Shown one piece after another: positions 63,216 to 64,000 of a stretch of 64,000 nucleotides of DNA. Each line of letters starts with the position of its first letter. Position 1 is the stretch's first letter. Both the position numbers and the translations under genes were made by a program. Source of the DNA: Gilliamella sp. wkB112. Lineage in GTDB: Bacteria; Pseudomonadota; Gammaproteobacteria; Enterobacterales; Orbaceae. The notes under the pieces are model-generated. The model saw only the letters and a list, made by a program, of their open reading frames with translations. It had not been told where the DNA came from and made no database searches. The stretch lies in NCBI RefSeq assembly GCF_001690685.1, contig NZ_LZGL01000007.1, positions 1 through 64,000 of the forward strand. Direction: 5' to 3'.

Positions 63216-64000
63216 TCAAATAATCTGATCTTTATCTCGGGATTTAGTTTGCTGTTTTTTCAGACTTTCTAAAATTTTCTTATGAATACCACCAAAACCA
63301 CCATTACTCATAATTAAAATCGCATCGGTAGGCCGAGTTGCTTTAGTAATCATTTCCACTAACAAATCAATATCACCAGACCAATAAGCTGGTTGAATAC
63401 AAGCATCAACTACATCAGCAACTAACCAAGGTAATTGTTCAGGTTGGAAAATAAAAATCTCATCAGCACGCCCAAGTGATGGTGCCAGCTCGCCTTTTGA
63501 AATACCTAACTTCATAGTATTTGAACGTGGTTCAAGTACAGCTAAAATGCGGCGATTAGCACCAATTTTGCTACGAAGAGCTTCTAAAGTGGCTAAAATT
63601 GCAGTTGGATGATGTGCAAAGTCATCATAAATTTCAATATTATTTACTTCACCATAAAGTTCTAAGCGTCGTTTAGCATTAACAAATGAACCAAGTGCTA
63701 GGCAGGCATCAGCAGGTTGAATACCAACATTATGTGCTGCTGCAATTGCCATTAAGGCATTATGCATATTATGTTCACCAACTAATGAATATTGGACTTC
63801 ACCAACTTTTTTACTATTGAGATAGACTGCAAAGTGGCTAGCATCATTATTGATTCGTTGAGCTTGCCAACCAATTTCAGATTCGGTAAATGCTTGTTCG
63901 CTCCAACAACCTTTAGCCAATACTTGTTTTAAATTGACATCTTCTTGTGGCGAAATAATTAAGCCTTTACTTGGTACTAAGCGAACTAGGTGATGAAATT
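63216..64000 (-). CDS. mpl: UDP-MurNAc:L-Ala-gamma-D-Glu-mDAP ligase Mpl, C-terminal part
   Basis: Mpl reattaches recycled murein tripeptide to UDP-MurNAc in peptidoglycan recycling. The frame is open to the window end, so the N-terminal half, including the ATP loop, is outside. Visible are HHLVRLVPSKG, AKGCWSEQAF, VGEVQYSLVGEHNMHNALMA, YDDFAHHPTAILATLEAL, AVLEPRSNTMKLG and ILIMSNGGFGGIHKK, all as in E. coli Mpl. An internal ATG at 63920 is not the start. Confidence 0.95.
   Translation of the reverse strand, partial: FHHLVRLVPSKGLIISPQEDVNLKQVLAKGCWSEQAFTESEIGWQAQRINNDASHFAVYLNSKKVGEVQYSLVGEHNMHNALMAIAAAHNVGIQPADACLALGSFVNAKRRLELYGEVNNIEIYDDFAHHPTAILATLEALRSKIGANRRILAVLEPRSNTMKLGISKGELAPSLGRADEIFIFQPEQLPWLVADVVDACIQPAYWSGDIDLLVEMITKATRPTDAILIMSNGGFGGIHKKILESLKKQQTKSRDKDQII

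Noticed and set aside
1-64000. CRISPR array, prophage, insertion sequence or tRNA genes
   Set aside because: I looked in all intergenic regions and found no regularly spaced repeats, transposase or phage genes, or tRNA-like cloverleaf sequence.

Overview
The window is AT-rich bacterial chromosome from a gammaproteobacterium. Its proteins closely resemble enterobacterial orthologues and much of its gene order is E. coli-like: rppH-lgt-thyA, rpmB-rpmG, serA-rpiA-argP, hemE-yjaG-hupA, envC-yibQ, glyQ-glyS and sdaC-sdaB. Base composition, however, is far more AT-rich than in enterics. Together with the sugar PTS and permease load, this suggests a host-associated low-GC relative such as the Orbaceae (Gilliamella-like). 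That placement is inference from the sequence alone. I see no phage genes, insertion sequence, CRISPR array or tRNA gene.

Layout. 1-77 is the 3' end of a 5S rRNA, so an rrn operon ends here. 392-11945 is mostly housekeeping: RNA decay, lipoprotein, dTMP, lipid A, 23S rRNA methylation, cell-wall lipoprotein LpoA, replication timing, gyrase A and a glutamate symporter. 12036-16304 (minus) is a sugar cassette: DeoR regulator, AlsE-type epimerase, PfkB kinase, FucP/DeoP-like permease and a VOC metalloprotein, with a good CRP site upstream. 16699-17118 holds rpmB-rpmG. 17412-23521 is a shikimate-related cluster: LysR regulator, shikimate dehydrogenase homologue, YdiL, AroL behind a perfect TyrR box, and two YdiM/YdiN-type transporters. 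argA follows behind tandem ARG boxes. 25192-30270 (minus) is an L-sorbose PTS operon with no sorD. 30507-32423 carries mutH, an FMN reductase and dps. 32689-36784 is a glucitol operon (srlAEBD-gutM-srlR) whose SrlD can supply the step missing from the sorbose operon.

36911-57754 returns to core functions: serine and pentose-phosphate enzymes, argP, hemE, HU, YbaK, GlyRS, EnvC/YibQ, RapZ, RdgB, RluA, DsbB, RluC, BepA and ProS. 58265-61185 is serine uptake and deamination (sdaC, sdaB) behind a class II-like CRP promoter. 61245-64000 (minus) has an XRE protein, the NAD(P)HX repair enzyme and the C-terminal part of mpl, which runs off the window.

How the parts connect. Three sugar routes (sorbose, glucitol, probable allulose or similar) all appear to feed fructose-6-phosphate. 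The two hexitol/ketose systems probably share sorbitol-6-phosphate dehydrogenase. Serine is both made (serA) and consumed (sdaB). The main unexplained observations are a 35-bp motif present in three intergenic copies with constant internal spacing, the VOC protein in the sugar cassette, a shared repeat motif in front of srlA and srlR, and a minus-oriented terminator-like hairpin between sdaC and sdaB.
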